Positions 47,973-56,786 of a DNA stretch of 64,000 bases are shown piece by piece; positions within the stretch are counted from its first letter, which is position 1, and every line of letters starts with the position of its first letter. Source of the DNA: Amycolatopsis thermophila (GTDB lineage Bacteria > Actinomycetota > Actinomycetes > Mycobacteriales > Pseudonocardiaceae). Where the stretch lies: contig NZ_JAUSUT010000001.1 of the NCBI RefSeq assembly GCF_030814215.1, positions 2,914,001-2,978,000 on the forward strand. The letters run 5' to 3'. Position numbers and translations under genes: made by a program. Below the pieces are notes generated by a model. The model was not told the origin of the DNA, did not search any database, and saw only the letters and a list, made by a program, of their open reading frames with translations.

Positions 47973-48560
47973 ATGCGAGAACTGGTCTACTACGTCGGCG
48001 TGAGCATCGACGGCCGGATCGCCGGCCCGGGCGGTGAGTTCGACTTCTACCCGCAGGGCGACGAGGAACAAGCCGCCGAGTACGTCGGGTGGATGACCGA
48101 GCGCTACCCGGAGACCCTCCCGACGTCCTTCCGGTCCGCGCTCGGGATCACCGGAGCTCCCAACCGGAGCTTCGACACGGTCGTGATGGGGCTCGGCACC
48201 TACCGTCCCGCCCTGGACGAGGGGATCACCAGCCCGTACGCGCACCTGCGCCAGTACGTCGTGTCCAGCACGCTCGGACCCGGACCGGATCCGGCGGTGA
48301 CGGTGGTCGGCGGCGATCCGCTCGGTCTGGTGCGCTCGCTCAAGGAGGAGGACGGCCAGGACATCTGGTTGTGCGGCGGCGGACGGCTGGCCGGCGAGGT
48401 CTGGCCCGAGATCGACCGGCTGGTGATCAAGAGCTATCCGGTGGTCGCCGGTGCGGGGATCCCGGTGGTCGACGGCGAGTTCGATCCCACCCGGTTCCAG
48501 GTCACCGACCGCCGGTCCTTCGGCAACGGCGTGACGGTCACCTGGCTGGCGCGGCGGTAG
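47973..48560 (+). CDS. Dihydrofolate reductase/RibD C-terminal family protein
   Basis: 195 aa from ATG 47973 with GAAGGAG 5 bases upstream. The RibD_C/DHFR fold is shown by RELVYYVGVSIDGRIAGPGG at the start, FDTVVMGLGTYRP, the nucleotide-binding-like DIWLCGGGRLAGEVW, and KSYPVVAGAGIPVVDG. Such stand-alone proteins are reductases of unknown substrate. It is likely controlled by the divergent TetR protein. Confidence 0.9.
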   Translation: MRELVYYVGVSIDGRIAGPGGEFDFYPQGDEEQAAEYVGWMTERYPETLPTSFRSALGITGAPNRSFDTVVMGLGTYRPALDEGITSPYAHLRQYVVSSTLGPGPDPAVTVVGGDPLGLVRSLKEEDGQDIWLCGGGRLAGEVWPEIDRLVIKSYPVVAGAGIPVVDGEFDPTRFQVTDRRSFGNGVTVTWLARR

Positions 48561-48600
48561 GTGCGATCGATTTCACCCGGTCGTCCCGCCGATCGTGAGG

Positions 48601-48612
48601 TATGCTAACTAT
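48601..48612 (+). promoter_or_regulatory. -10 element of a probable leaderless MarR transcript
   Basis: TATGCT (48601-48606) is a good -10 hexamer placed 6 bases before GTG 48613. No Shine-Dalgarno sequence is present. Transcription would start at or near the start codon. Confidence 0.5.
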
Positions 48613-49044
48613 GTGTCCGATGTGCGGGAGCCTGCCCTGGCGAGCCGGTTGCGGCTCGCGGTGGTGCGGCTCAACCGCAAGCTCCGGGCGCAGCGCACCG
48701 ACGAGAACGTCTCGCTGACGCAGCTGGCGGCACTGTCCACACTGCACAAATGCGGGCCGCTCACGCCGGGCAGGCTGGCGGCCAGGGAAGGTGTCCAGCC
48801 GCCGTCGATGACGAGGGTCATCGCGGCGCTGGAGGATTTCGGGTTCGTCGAGCGGAGCCCGCACCCCACCGACGGGCGGCAGTCGATCGTCGCCCTCACC
48901 GAGCGGGGTCGCGCGTTCGTCGGGGAAACGATCTCGGTGCGCGAGGCCTGGCTGGACCGGAAGCTGGCAGAACTGAGCGGTGACGAGCGGGAAGTCCTCG
49001 CTCGCGCCGCCGAGATCATCGACAGGATGGCGGGGAACGAATAA
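48613..49044 (+). CDS. MarR-family regulator (Rv0880-like)
   Basis: 143 aa from GTG 48613; the frame is open to 48595, but that stretch contains a -10 promoter element. The winged HTH is SLTQLAALSTLHKCGPLTPG, REGVQPPSMTRVIAALEDFG and ERSPHPTDGRQSIVALT. It sits 2 bp before an MFS exporter gene, an arrangement common for MarR-controlled efflux. Its place in the gene order matches Rv0880 of M. tuberculosis. Confidence 0.9.
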   Translation: MSDVREPALASRLRLAVVRLNRKLRAQRTDENVSLTQLAALSTLHKCGPLTPGRLAAREGVQPPSMTRVIAALEDFGFVERSPHPTDGRQSIVALTERGRAFVGETISVREAWLDRKLAELSGDEREVLARAAEIIDRMAGNE

Positions 49045-49046
49045 CG

Positions 49047-50558
49047 GTGCGGGCCAACACGGGTACTGACAGACAGTCCGATCAGACGACCACAGCTACC
49101 CGAGGCCAGGCACCTCCCGCCGAGAACGTTCCGGCGGACCGGTCCTGCACCGCGCCCGCGGGCCGGGTGCGCAGCCGGACCCCCGGGCAGCCGCCGGCCG
49201 CGCAGGCCGAAGCCGCCACCGAGCAGGCGACCGGCGCGGCCACCGAGCCGGAGCACAAACCCGAGCCGAAGGCGAGCATGTTCGCGTCCCTGCGGGTGCG
49301 CAACTACCGCCTGTTCTTCTCCGGCCAGGTCATCTCGAACATCGGCACCTGGATGCAGCGCATCGCGCAGGACTGGCTGGTTTTCCAGCTGTCCGGCAAC
49401 AACCCGGTGGCGCTCGGCATCGCGGTGATGCTGCAGTTCCTGCCGACCCTGATGCTGTCGCTGTGGGCCGGCGTGCTCGCCGACCGCGTCGACAAGCGCA
49501 AGCTCTGCATCGCGATCCAGAGCGGCATCGGGGTGCAGGCGCTGGTCCTCGGGCTGCTCGACGTCGGCGGCATCGTGACCCTGTGGCAGGTCTACGTCCT
49601 GTGCTTCGTGCTCGGGATCTTCAGCTCGCTGGACGTGCCGGCGCGGCAGTCGTTCGTCGCCGAGATGGTGGGGCGCAAGCAGATCAGCAACGCGGTCGCC
49701 CTGAACTCGTCGGTGTTCAACATGGCGCGCATCGTCGGGCCCGCCATCGCCGGGTTCGCGATCACCTGGGTCGGCACCGGCTGGATGTTCCTGGCCAACG
49801 CGGTCAGCACGCTCGCCGTCATCACCGGCCTGCTGCTGATGAACCCCGACCAGCTCTTCCGCGGCCCCGCGGTGGCGCGCGCCAAGGGACAGCTGCGCGA
49901 GGGCCTGGCCTACGTGCGCGGCCGCTCCGACCTGGTGTCGCTGATGGTGCTGGTGTTCTTCGTCAGCACGTTCGGCATCACGTTCTTCACGTCGCTGGCC
50001 ATCGTCGCGGGCAACGTGTTCGGCACCCAGGCCGACGGCTACGGCCTGCTGTCCACCCTGATCGCGGTCGGCACGTTCACCGGTTCGCTCATGGCCGCCC
50101 GCCGGGGCGCCCGCGGCAAGCCGAGGGTGCGGCTGCTGCTGCTCGCCGCCTTCAGCCTGGGCGCGGTCGAGTTCGTGGCCGCGTTCATGCCGACCTACCT
50201 GGCCTTCGGCATCGCGCTCATCCCGCTCGGCTTCGCCACGATCACGTTCCTCAACACCGCCAACGCGCTGGTGCAGACGTCGGTCTCGCCGGAGATGCGC
50301 GGCCGCGTGATGGGGCTGTACGTGCTGGTGCTGATCGGCGGCAACCCGATCGGCGGCCCGATGGTCGGCTGGATGGCGGACACCTTCGGCGGCCGGTCCC
50401 CGTTCTACATCGGCGGCGTGATCTCCGTGATCACGGCCGTGGCCTGCGCGATCGTGCTCGCCCGGCGCGGCGGGATGACGCGGCCGGCTCGGCTGGCCGG
50501 GCTGCGGGTGCTCAGCGCCCGAGGAGAGCGGGCAGCACGGACTCGGCGAGCGCTCTGA
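49047..50558 (+). CDS. MFS exporter (MFS_3/EntS-like)
   Basis: 503 aa from GTG 49047, 2 bp after the MarR gene. About 75 N-terminal residues are a hydrophilic Ala/Thr/Glu/Pro tail. The MFS core starts SLRVRNYRLFFSGQVISNIG and TWMQRIAQDWLVFQLSGNNP, the MFS_3 pattern, with loop motif ADRVDKRKLCIA, SPEMRGRVMGLYVLVLIGG, and about 12 helices. It probably exports siderophores or drugs. The C-terminus overlaps the convergent gene by 47 bases. Confidence 0.92.
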   Translation: MRANTGTDRQSDQTTTATRGQAPPAENVPADRSCTAPAGRVRSRTPGQPPAAQAEAATEQATGAATEPEHKPEPKASMFASLRVRNYRLFFSGQVISNIGTWMQRIAQDWLVFQLSGNNPVALGIAVMLQFLPTLMLSLWAGVLADRVDKRKLCIAIQSGIGVQALVLGLLDVGGIVTLWQVYVLCFVLGIFSSLDVPARQSFVAEMVGRKQISNAVALNSSVFNMARIVGPAIAGFAITWVGTGWMFLANAVSTLAVITGLLLMNPDQLFRGPAVARAKGQLREGLAYVRGRSDLVSLMVLVFFVSTFGITFFTSLAIVAGNVFGTQADGYGLLSTLIAVGTFTGSLMAARRGARGKPRVRLLLLAAFSLGAVEFVAAFMPTYLAFGIALIPLGFATITFLNTANALVQTSVSPEMRGRVMGLYVLVLIGGNPIGGPMVGWMADTFGGRSPFYIGGVISVITAVACAIVLARRGGMTRPARLAGLRVLSARGERAARTRRAL

Positions 50559-51498
50559 GGTCCCGTCCCGTCCCGGTGAAGGACAGCTCCTGGCTGGTGT
50601 CGTCGTCCAGCTTGACGGCCACGACGTCCGGGGTGACCAGGGCGGGACGTCCGGCGACGGTGTCCGGGTAGGCGCGCGGGGTCACGTCGTCGCTCAGCGC
50701 GGCCTGCACCGTGCGCACCGTGCAGCGGCCGTCGAACTTCGGTTTCGCCGCCGACACGCTCGTGCCCAGCGTCTTCGCGAGCTGGGTGCACAGCTGCCAC
50801 GACACCACCGGCCACGGCGAGCCGAGGATGCCGTACCCCGCGACCGGCTCGGTCTCCTTCATCGCGATCGTGCCGTCGCGGTTCGCCTCGGGCAGGTCCG
50901 GTCCCGGAGCCATGGTGGCGTCGATGACCCCCCGCGCGATGGACGTCGCCAGCTCGTCGAGCGCGAGACCGGGGCGCGTCACCGCGTACCGCGTGATGTC
51001 GACCCGCAGGTACGGGTGGATCTCGCCGTTGGGTTCGTCGTCGACCAGGTGGACGTTGAGGCGCGCGTTGACCGCGCCGCTGGTCTCCACCTCGGCGGCG
51101 CGGCCGGAGACGGTCAGACTCTGCGGCGAGCGCAGGGTGGCGGGCAGGTTGTCGAGCCGGAGGACGACGTCCAGGCTGCCGGTCACGAGGTGGCAGCCGC
51201 CGCCGCGCACCTCGCGGAGCGTCGCGCCGCCGAGCACGGCCTGCCAGCGCTGCTCGGACAGGGCCTGGCACAGCACGTGGCCCGAGCTGCCCGCGGGCAG
51301 GGCGGCGAGCATCTCGCCGGAGGGCATCGGAACCCGGCGGGGCAGCTCCCCGTCCCTGCTCGGCCAGACGGCGGGCAGGCCCGGTGCGGCCGGCGGCGCG
51401 GCGCTGCTCTGCGACCACCAGTAGCCGGCCGCGCCGGCGACGCACGCGAAGGACAGCAGCACGCCGATCACGATGGCGATCACGGTCGACGTCTTCAC
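50512..51498 (-). CDS. Membrane-anchored exported protein of unknown function
   Basis: 328 aa from GTG 51498 (MKTSTVIAIVIGVLLSFACV). One N-terminal membrane anchor is followed by a Pro/Ser-rich spacer and an extracytoplasmic domain with scattered cysteines (HVLCQALSEQRW, GGGCHLVTG, WQLCTQLAK, DGRCTVRTV), probably disulfide-bonded. Two repeats of a CxxL-type helix resemble the layout of DUF3558-like secreted proteins, but I do not claim that family. No neighbour hints at a role, though an iron box lies about 290 bp upstream. Confidence 0.75.
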   Translation of the reverse strand: MKTSTVIAIVIGVLLSFACVAGAAGYWWSQSSAAPPAAPGLPAVWPSRDGELPRRVPMPSGEMLAALPAGSSGHVLCQALSEQRWQAVLGGATLREVRGGGCHLVTGSLDVVLRLDNLPATLRSPQSLTVSGRAAEVETSGAVNARLNVHLVDDEPNGEIHPYLRVDITRYAVTRPGLALDELATSIARGVIDATMAPGPDLPEANRDGTIAMKETEPVAGYGILGSPWPVVSWQLCTQLAKTLGTSVSAAKPKFDGRCTVRTVQAALSDDVTPRAYPDTVAGRPALVTPDVVAVKLDDDTSQELSFTGTGRDLRALAESVLPALLGR

Positions 51499-51828
51499 GC
51501 GCGCAACGCTATCCGGTGACCGGGCGAGTTCGATCAGTGATCCCCTTCCGGGCCGCTGAGCTGCGTGAAACGGCTCCGGGACGGCGCGTCGGTCGCCGGA
51601 ACTCGCGACGGTTCTCGTCGGCGGCCATCCGGCGTCGCGCACCTACGTCCGCATGACGAGCAACCACTGCCGCACAGCTTCGCCGCCATGGGCCGATGAC
51701 GATCGCCGTGTTGCCGGCGCAGACCGTCGCCACGGCGTCCGCACGATCGGGTGAGCGACCCGCCCCTTGCGCAGCCCAGTGAAGTTAGGCTAACCTAACG
51801 CTTGTCCGCTTCGTGGTGGGAGCGGCAG
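51499..51828. other. Gene-poor gap containing an orphan iron box
   Basis: Between the exported-protein start and the N-acetyltransferase stop I see no credible gene; a 74-codon minus-strand ORF (51509-51733) has no RBS or recognisable motif. The notable element is an iron box at 51785-51798. Confidence 0.5.
51785..51798. promoter_or_regulatory. IdeR/DtxR-type iron box without an obvious target
   Basis: TTAGGCTAACCTAA matches the core of the DtxR/IdeR consensus (TTAGGNTAGNCTAACCTAA-like, 19 bp) closely, with near-perfect arms TTAGG and CCTAA. The nearest gene it could drive is the exported protein whose start is 287 bp away on the minus strand; the acetyltransferase ends next to it rather than starting. 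Confidence 0.7.
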
Positions 51829-52617
51829 TCAGTTCGGGAACGGGCGGAGCCCCGGTGCCGGGAAGTGTCCCAGCACCGGGGCTTCGTTCACGTGTATCCC
51901 GAAGTGCACCCGGTACGCCTCGACCTTCTCCGCGGCGGTCAGGTCCCGCTCGGCCCGCTTGCCGTCGACCGTTTCGATCAGCTTGTCGCCGGCCAGGGTG
52001 ATCCGCCCGGACGGCGTCGAGATCGTGCACACGACGTTCTGCGTGAAGTGCGAGTCCGGCGAGGTGGCCTGCCACCAGCAGGTCGGGACGAAGTCGGCCA
52101 GCTCCCGCGCCCGGGGCTCCAGCCGGTAGGCCGGCTCGCCGTTGTGCCGGACCTCGATCTCGCCCCCCGGCGAGTCCAGCACCAGGAACTCGCCCTCGGC
52201 GTCGTCCTGCGGCTCGCACGCGCTCAGCCGCAGCGGGTGCCGGGCGAAGCGGCCGAAGCCGACGTCGGCCAGCCACGGCTCGTCCAGGTCGACCCGCAGG
52301 GCCAGGTGGTCGAACGGCGCGCCCCACCGCCCGCCGCCGAACACGCGCGCGCCCAGCAGCGTTACCGGGAACCCCAGCTCCCGCAGCAGGGCCGCGAACA
52401 GGCCGTTGAGCTCGTAGCAGAAGCCGCCGCGGCGCCCGCGCACGATCTTGTCGAACAACGCGTCCTCGTCGAGCACGATTCGCTCGGGCAGGTGAACGCT
52501 GAGGTTCTCGAACGGCACCGCCATCAGGTGCGCCACGTGCAGCTCGCGGAGCGCGTCCGCGGTCGGGGCAGCGGGCCGGGCGGCCCCGATGCGGGCCAGG
52601 TACGCGTCGACATCCAT
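51829..52617 (-). CDS. nat: Arylamine N-acetyltransferase
   Basis: 262 aa from ATG 52617. Catalytic triad motifs are RRGGFCYELNGLF (Cys), PFDHLALRV (His) and ADVGFGRF (Asp). The N-terminal ELHVAHLMAVPFENLSVHLP is also characteristic. It transfers acetyl from acetyl-CoA to arylamines or hydrazines, and related enzymes occur in actinomycete sterol degradation or rifamycin-type biosynthesis. No such genes are nearby. It lies downstream of sodA after a terminator, so it is likely transcribed separately. Confidence 0.94.
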   Translation of the reverse strand: MDVDAYLARIGAARPAAPTADALRELHVAHLMAVPFENLSVHLPERIVLDEDALFDKIVRGRRGGFCYELNGLFAALLRELGFPVTLLGARVFGGGRWGAPFDHLALRVDLDEPWLADVGFGRFARHPLRLSACEPQDDAEGEFLVLDSPGGEIEVRHNGEPAYRLEPRARELADFVPTCWWQATSPDSHFTQNVVCTISTPSGRITLAGDKLIETVDGKRAERDLTAAEKVEAYRVHFGIHVNEAPVLGHFPAPGLRPFPN

Positions 52618-52656
52618 GAGCGCCAGCCTGCACCCTCCACAGTGGTCGAGGTCAAG

Positions 52657-52700
52657 CCAAAAAAGAAGGGCCCTGTCCGCGCGGGCGCGCGGAAGGACCC
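52657..52700 (-). terminator. Rho-independent terminator of sodA
   Basis: Read on the minus strand: a GC-rich stem with GGGTCCT..CCGCGC paired to GCGCGG..AGGGCCC, one mismatch, followed by TTCTTTTTTGG. A genuine T-run is rare in this window, so this is a textbook intrinsic terminator 18 bp after the sodA stop. Confidence 0.85.
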
Positions 52701-52718
52701 CTCGGGGCTCGCTCCAGG

Positions 52719-53339
52719 TCAGAGGAGCAGGCCGTTGCCGCCGGAGACGGCGTTGTCGAACCGCTTGCTGATCTCGCCCCAGTTGTAGACGTTCCACAGC
52801 GCCTTGACGTAGTCCGCCTTGACGTTCTTGTAGTCGAGGTAGAAGGCGTGCTCCCACACGTCGACCAGCAGGATCGGCACGGTCGGCAGGATCAGGTTGT
52901 TGTGGTGGTCGCGCAGCTGCTGCGTGATCAGCGTCTTGCCCACCGGGTCCCAGGACAGCGCGGCCCAGCCGTTGCCCTGGATGGTGGTGGCGACGGCGGT
53001 GAACTGCGCCTGGAACTTGTCCCAGGAGCCGAACGCGTCGTCGATCGCGGACGCGAGCTCGCCGGTCGGCTTGTCGCCGCCCTCGGGGGAGAGGATCTTC
53101 CACCACACCACGTGGTTGGCGTGCCCGGCCAGGTTGAACGCCAGCGTGGTCTCGAGACCGACGATCGAGCCGAAGTCGCCCTTGTCCCGAGCCTCGGCGA
53201 GCTTGTCCAGGGTGTCGTTGGCGCCCTTGACGTAGGTCGCGTGGTGCTTGCTGTGGTGCAGCTCGTTGATCTCACCCGAGATGTGCGGAGCGAGCGCGCC
53301 GTAGTCGTAGTCGAGGTCAGGAAGCTCGTAGCGGGCCAT
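52719..53339 (-). CDS. sodA: Superoxide dismutase, Fe/Mn type
   Basis: 206 aa from ATG 53339 behind a strong AAGGAGGG. Metal ligands sit in [14 protein letters not shown] (His), [13 protein letters not shown] (His), and [19 protein letters not shown] (Asp and His). Converts superoxide to peroxide and oxygen. The sequence is close to actinobacterial SodA; Mn versus Fe specificity cannot be decided with confidence. A Rho-independent terminator follows. It lies between N-acetyltransferase and heme oxygenase genes. Confidence 0.96.
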   Translation of the reverse strand: MARYELPDLDYDYGALAPHISGEINELHHSKHHATYVKGANDTLDKLAEARDKGDFGSIVGLETTLAFNLAGHANHVVWWKILSPEGGDKPTGELASAIDDAFGSWDKFQAQFTAVATTIQGNGWAALSWDPVGKTLITQQLRDHHNNLILPTVPILLVDVWEHAFYLDYKNVKADYVKALWNVYNWGEISKRFDNAVSGGNGLLL

Positions 53340-53503
53340 CAGCCCTCCTTCTTGTGCGACGCAGAGTCCCTTGCGGTTTCAAAACCTAGTCCTCGTGAGC
53401 GCGGGAAGCTAACTGGGGAGCCGCTGTCCGCACTGCGGGAACCGGTCATGGCGCCAGCCTGCAATCTCCAGCTAGATCGAGGTCAACAGCGGTGTGCCGA
53501 TGA

Positions 53504-54163
53504 TCACTGGGTCAGGTCGTCGAGCACCGCGATGTTGAACTCGAACGCGACCAGCGTTTCGGTGACGATCCGGGCGCGCTCGGCCTCGGTCCACGGGGTG
53601 TCGTCGAGGAGCGCCTTGTACCGCTTGCGGAACGCGGGGACGTTGTCGATGTCGTCGAAGTGGTAGAACAACGCGCCCGGCCCCTCGACGCCGTGCGCCT
53701 TGGCCAGCAGTTTCCGTACGGCCTGCCCGCCGGCGAGGTCGCCGAGGTAGCGGGTGTAGTGGTGGGCGACGTAGCCGCCCGCCCAGTCGAAGGCGACCGA
53801 GCGGATGCGGTGCGCGTAGTCCTCCGTGGCGGGCACCGGCCGGATGCGGTCGCGCCAGTGCTCGCCGTAGAGGAATTCCAGGTCGACGGCCAGCGCGGGG
53901 AGCCGGCGCAGCTCGTCGAACACGAACCGCCCGCCGACCGGGTCGCGCCGCATCGCGTCGGCCGCGCCCTCGATGGCCTCGTAGATGAACCAGTACTGGG
54001 CGGCCAGCCGGGCGTACTCCGGCAGGTCGAGGTCGCCGCTGAACAGGTCCCGCATGTACCGCGAGTGGTGCGCCCGGTCGTGGGCGCGGCGTGTCGACTC
54101 CCTCAGTGTGGTCGAGAACGGGGTCCGGTCCAGATCGAGATCAACCACGAGGGGAGCCACCAT
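53504..54163 (-). CDS. Heme oxygenase (HmuO-like)
   Basis: 219 aa from ATG 54163. It degrades heme to biliverdin, CO and iron. The proximal heme ligand is expected in ESTRRAHDRAHHSRYM; YWFIYEAIEGAAD and the distal-helix segment HHYTRYLGDLAGGQAVRKLL, with the Gly-rich GDLAGGQ, define the family. Length matches HmuO of Corynebacterium (about 215). An iron box 28-43 bp upstream indicates repression by an IdeR/DtxR protein when iron is plentiful. Confidence 0.95.
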   Translation of the reverse strand: MVAPLVVDLDLDRTPFSTTLRESTRRAHDRAHHSRYMRDLFSGDLDLPEYARLAAQYWFIYEAIEGAADAMRRDPVGGRFVFDELRRLPALAVDLEFLYGEHWRDRIRPVPATEDYAHRIRSVAFDWAGGYVAHHYTRYLGDLAGGQAVRKLLAKAHGVEGPGALFYHFDDIDNVPAFRKRYKALLDDTPWTEAERARIVTETLVAFEFNIAVLDDLTQ

Positions 54164-54190
54164 GAGTGGCAGCGTAAGCGAGATCTGTCA

Positions 54191-54206
54191 CTTAGGCTAC
54201 CCTAAG
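54191..54206 (-). promoter_or_regulatory. IdeR/DtxR iron box of the heme oxygenase gene
   Basis: CTTAGG-CTAC-CCTAAG: six-base arms in perfect inverted repeat, matching the iron-box core, between the glutamate-cysteine ligase gene and the heme oxygenase start. Confidence 0.85.
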
Positions 54207-54239
54207 AAGGATGGTTCTACCCGATCAGAGCCGCAGTGA

Positions 54240-55742
54240 TCACGCAGGGTCCACGGGCCAGGTGTGCACGGCCTCGCCGCTCCGGCTCAGCTCGAGGTAG
54301 CGGCCCAGCATCGCGGTCAGCGCCGACTCGCGGTCGGACCCGTTCTCCTCGGCCTCGGCCACCACCGCGCGCTGCCACCACGCCCCGTTGCGGCGGGTCA
54401 GGCAGCGCTGCTCGATGACGCCGAGGTAGCGGTCGATCGCCGCCTCCGACACGTCGGCGCTGCGCAGCCCGTCGACCGCGAGCGGCAGCAGTACGCGCAG
54501 CACCAGCTCGTCCGGTGGCACCCAGCCCTGGCCCGGCCAGTAGAGCTGCGCGTCGAAGCCGTTGCGGGCACCGGCGTAGAGGTTCTCCTCGGCCGCCTGG
54601 AACGACATCTGCGTCCACAGTGGACGTTCTGCCTCGGCCAGCGCCCGTTGCGCGCCGTAGAAGAACGCGGCGTTGGCCATCATGTCCAGCACCGTCGGCC
54701 CGGCCGGCAGGACCCGGTTCTCCACGCGCAGGTGCGGCTTGCCGTCGACCACGTCGTACACCGGGCGGTTCCACCGCCACACGGTGCCGTTGTGCAGCAT
54801 GAGCTCGGTCAGCTTCGGCGCCTGACCGGCCTCCAGCGCGTCCAGCGGGTCCTCGCGCACGGTCTCGGGCAGCAGGCCGGGGAAGTAGCGGACGTTCTCC
54901 TCGAACAGGTCGAAGATCGAGGTGATCCAGCGTTCGCCGAACCACACCCGCGGCCGGACACCCTGGTTGCGCAGCTCCTCCGGTCGCGTGTCGGTGGCCT
55001 GCAGGAACAGCGGGATGCGCGTCTCGTGCCACAGGGCCTTGCCCAGCAGGAACGGGGAGTTCGCGCCGACGGCCACCTGCACGCCGGCCAGGCACTGCGC
55101 GGCGTTCCAGTGCGTGGCGAACTCCTCGGGCGCCACCTGGACGTGCAGCTGCACGGAGGTGCACGCGGCCTCGGGGAGGATCGACTCGGCGTAGGTGCGC
55201 AAGCGCTCCGGGTTGTGCCCGCCGAGCGCCGCGCCGTCGAGCGACAGCGTGATGTCCTCGCCGCGGGCGGCGAAGATCTGGTCGTTGAGCAGGGTGTAGC
55301 GGGTGTTGTTGGTGATCCACTTCTGGTCGAAGTGGTCTTCCGCCAGCGTCGGCAGGATGCCGATCACGGCCAGCCGCGAACCGGTCGCGTTCGCGTGCGA
55401 GTCCGCGTCGGCGAGGTAGCCGACGAGGTCGTCCTCCAGCTCGATCGCCGACCGGCCGGCGAGCGGGCGCGGCGGCACGTTCAGCTCGATGTTGTGCTGC
55501 GACAGCTCGGTGGTGAAGGATTCGTGGTCCAGGGACTCCAGCACGGCGCTGTTGGACATCGACGGCCGCAGGCGGTCGTCCACCAGGTTCAGTTCGACCT
55601 CGAGCCCGATGTGTCTTCGCGGGAACGAGAACCCGTCGTCGGCCAGCATCCGGGCGAGGGTGTCCAGGCAGCGCTGGAGCTTGTGCCGGTAGCGCGCCCG
55701 GTCCCGCGGGGTGAAGCTGTCCGCCGACACTTCCTTGCCCAT
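54240..55742 (-). CDS. Glutamate-cysteine ligase family protein (GCS2)
   Basis: 500 aa from ATG 55742 (MGKEVSADSFTPRDRARYRH). The GCS2 core includes HIGLEVELNLVDDRLRPSMS with the metal/ATP Glu residues, HNIELNVPP, SVQLHVQVAPEEFATHWNAA and HLRVENRVLPAGPTVLDMMA (the conserved E-x-R). Such enzymes ligate Glu to an amine-bearing partner; whether this one makes gamma-glutamylcysteine or another amide is unclear. Length exceeds YbdK (about 370) and is nearer the mycobacterial/actinobacterial form of this family. Confidence 0.85.
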   Translation of the reverse strand: MGKEVSADSFTPRDRARYRHKLQRCLDTLARMLADDGFSFPRRHIGLEVELNLVDDRLRPSMSNSAVLESLDHESFTTELSQHNIELNVPPRPLAGRSAIELEDDLVGYLADADSHANATGSRLAVIGILPTLAEDHFDQKWITNNTRYTLLNDQIFAARGEDITLSLDGAALGGHNPERLRTYAESILPEAACTSVQLHVQVAPEEFATHWNAAQCLAGVQVAVGANSPFLLGKALWHETRIPLFLQATDTRPEELRNQGVRPRVWFGERWITSIFDLFEENVRYFPGLLPETVREDPLDALEAGQAPKLTELMLHNGTVWRWNRPVYDVVDGKPHLRVENRVLPAGPTVLDMMANAAFFYGAQRALAEAERPLWTQMSFQAAEENLYAGARNGFDAQLYWPGQGWVPPDELVLRVLLPLAVDGLRSADVSEAAIDRYLGVIEQRCLTRRNGAWWQRAVVAEAEENGSDRESALTAMLGRYLELSRSGEAVHTWPVDPA

Positions 55743-55941
55743 GCCATCCCTGCTTCTGTGGTGTTTCCGGCCGCCAACGGTCGCACAACGATCGCCGCCG
55801 GTCATCGGCCAAAACGGTGGCCTCGCCGTGACGTGCTGCACTCCGCGTCACACTGCTCCGTTCGGGCCAGTGGTACGCATGACGTTCGGAGCACGCACCC
55901 CGACTGCGGAGGATCTACCCCGGAGCCGCAGACTTCATGCC

Positions 55942-56751
55942 GTGGCGCAGATCGTGCGAACCGAAGACGAGGGTGATCCGCGGCTCGACGACTTCCGGGA
56001 CCTGTCCACGGCCGACCGCCGACCGGACCGTCCCGGGGGGCGCGGCCTGGTGATCGCCGAGGGGACCGTGGTGGTGCGCCGGCTGCTCGCCTCAGCGTAC
56101 CCACCGCGGGCGCTGCTGGGCGTGCCGCGGCGCATCGACGAACTCGGCCCCGACCTGGCCGGGGTGCCGGTGCCGGCGTACGTGACGTCGGCCGAGGTGA
56201 TGGCGAAGGTCGTCGGCTTCCACCTCAACCGCGGGGTGCTCGCCGTGGCCGACCGGGCGCCGCAGCCGGACGCCGACGAGATCCTGGCGCGGTCGCGGGT
56301 GATCGCGATCCTCGAGGGCGTGGGCGACCACGAGAACATCGGCGCGCTGTTCCGCAACGCGGCCGCGCTCGGCGTCGACGCGGTGCTGCTCGGGGCCGGC
56401 TGCGCCGATCCGCTGTACCGCCGCAGCGTCCGGGTGTCGATGGGCAACGTGCTGCGGGTGCCGTTCGCGGAGCTGACGCCGTGGCCGTCCGGCCTGGAGC
56501 GGGTGCGGGCGGCCGGGTTCCGGGTGGCGGCGCTGACCCCGCGGGCAGACGCGGTGACGTTGCGGGAGCTGGCCGCGCGCGGCGGCCGGACGGCGCTGCT
56601 GCTCGGTTCGGAGGGGCCTGGACTGACCGGCGAGGCGCTCGCGAGCGCCGACGTGGCCGTCCGGATCCCGATGGCCGAAGGCGTCGACTCGCTCAATGTG
56701 GCCACGGCCGCGGCGGTGGCCTTCTACGAACTGTCCGCAGCGGTAAATTGA
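55942..56751 (+). CDS. SpoU/TrmH-family RNA methyltransferase
   Basis: 269 aa from GTG 55942 (the frame is open upstream, but this start fits the related Rv0881 length and opening). An N-terminal substrate-binding region contains GLVIAEGTVVVRRLLAS. The SPOUT knot has motifs EGVGDHENIGALFRNAAALG, VRVSMGNVLRVPFAEL, LLLGSEGPGLT and RIPMAEGVDSLNVATAAAVA. It methylates ribose 2'-O in rRNA or tRNA; the target is unknown. It precedes DUF2537 by 35 bp. Confidence 0.92.
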   Translation: MAQIVRTEDEGDPRLDDFRDLSTADRRPDRPGGRGLVIAEGTVVVRRLLASAYPPRALLGVPRRIDELGPDLAGVPVPAYVTSAEVMAKVVGFHLNRGVLAVADRAPQPDADEILARSRVIAILEGVGDHENIGALFRNAAALGVDAVLLGAGCADPLYRRSVRVSMGNVLRVPFAELTPWPSGLERVRAAGFRVAALTPRADAVTLRELAARGGRTALLLGSEGPGLTGEALASADVAVRIPMAEGVDSLNVATAAAVAFYELSAAVN

Positions 56752-56786
56752 CGACGTAGCGGGCGGCCGGCCGGAAAGGTGCATGC

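Noticed and set aside
51509-51733. 74-codon minus-strand ORF next to the orphan iron box
   Set aside because: No ribosome binding site, no recognisable motif, and composition like a shadow frame. It is listed only as part of the gap.
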